Shown piece by piece: positions 63,804 through 64,000 of a stretch of 64,000 nucleotides of DNA; the first letter of the stretch is position 1, and the number at the start of each line of letters is the position of its first letter. Below the pieces are notes generated by a model, which had not been told where the DNA came from, did no database searches, and saw only the letters and a program-made list of their open reading frames with translations. The position numbers and the translations under genes are program-made. The stretch comes from Microbacterium faecale (GTDB lineage: Bacteria; Actinomycetota; Actinomycetes; Actinomycetales; Microbacteriaceae), in the NCBI RefSeq assembly GCF_014640975.1, contig NZ_BMHO01000003.1:9471-73470 (forward strand). Direction: 5' to 3'.

Positions 63804-63963
63804 CACCTAACCACAACCAACAAACGTGTTGGCGTGAAGAATTGTGTTTCACCAGCATGCTTCATGCACTGTGAAATTATGTCCCCGCAGGACGTGTTTG
63901 TCATCTGGGAACCACAAAGTGGACGCGAACATTTCATCAAGAAAGACAGAAATGTGAATGTTT

Positions 63964-64000
63964 TCAAGTCGTCGGCTTATTAGTACCAGTCAGCTACACA
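63964..64000 (-). rRNA. rrl: 23S ribosomal RNA, last bases only
   Basis: The minus strand reads GTAGCTGACTGGTACTAATA and then AGCCGACGACTTGA, which is the conserved 3' end of 23S rRNA. The rest lies beyond the window. The 160-nt spacer to 5S holds an ACATTT/AAATGT stem, probably an RNase III processing stem. Confidence 0.92.

Overview
The window is high-GC actinobacterial DNA. Gene content and style fit Microbacteriaceae, probably Microbacterium or a close relative: a class Ib nrdHIEF operon, a long-form GAPDH, a tRNA-Arg(ACG) without encoded CCA, many short-leader or leaderless start codons, and the 3' end of an rRNA operon (5S plus the last bases of 23S) on the minus strand. The genus is an inference; no complete rRNA is present.

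Layout. 1-2751: end of a ribose/xylose-type sugar ABC importer with a ROK regulator. 2848-12221: housekeeping and metabolic genes (coaBC, an NRDE protein, zinc alcohol dehydrogenase, lytic transglycosylase, aldo/keto reductase, Pit phosphate transporter, a PfkB kinase/aldehyde dehydrogenase pair, a MarR regulator), with a candidate small RNA at about 11633-11740. 12275-29483: ppc, tRNA-Arg, an MFS/ArsR-like pair, a long GAPDH, a ParA-like ATPase, a DUF3516 helicase, a YigZ protein, a lipoprotein, a Rieske/FAD oxidoreductase, a 53-aa membrane protein and a secreted HNH nuclease. 29668-33072: an orphan SARP/AfsR-type regulator of 1134 aa. 33159-37981: a lower-GC catabolic group (solute-binding lipoprotein, GMC oxidoreductase, aldehyde dehydrogenase). 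38222-40635: small genes and a hydrolase/GbsR-type operon with a 28-bp palindromic operator.

40942-58075 is the most unusual part. Nine promoters here share one architecture: a -35 of TTGACC (or TTGAGT/TTGACT), a spacer of exactly 19 bp holding the dyad TGT-N7-ACA followed by SGGT, and a -10 of the form YNNNNT. The 19-bp spacer with a central dyad is the hallmark of MerR-activated promoters, and the region encodes two closely similar MerR regulators. The promoters drive three exporters (a small multidrug-export protein, an ABC pair, a DHA2-type MFS protein), a chloroperoxidase-like hydrolase, PoxB, an SDR, a GPP34/GOLPH3-like protein, a DUF4260 protein and a 78-aa membrane protein. glsA glutaminase follows the MFS gene. 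I read this as one locally dispersed MerR regulon, probably a drug, envelope or acid stress response.

58196-64000 returns to core genes: nrdF, nrdE, nrdI and nrdH with tandem NrdR boxes and a cluster of DnaA-box-like sites upstream, an acyl-CoA dehydrogenase-family gene, and the rrn end. No CRISPR array, prophage, integrase or intact insertion sequence was seen.
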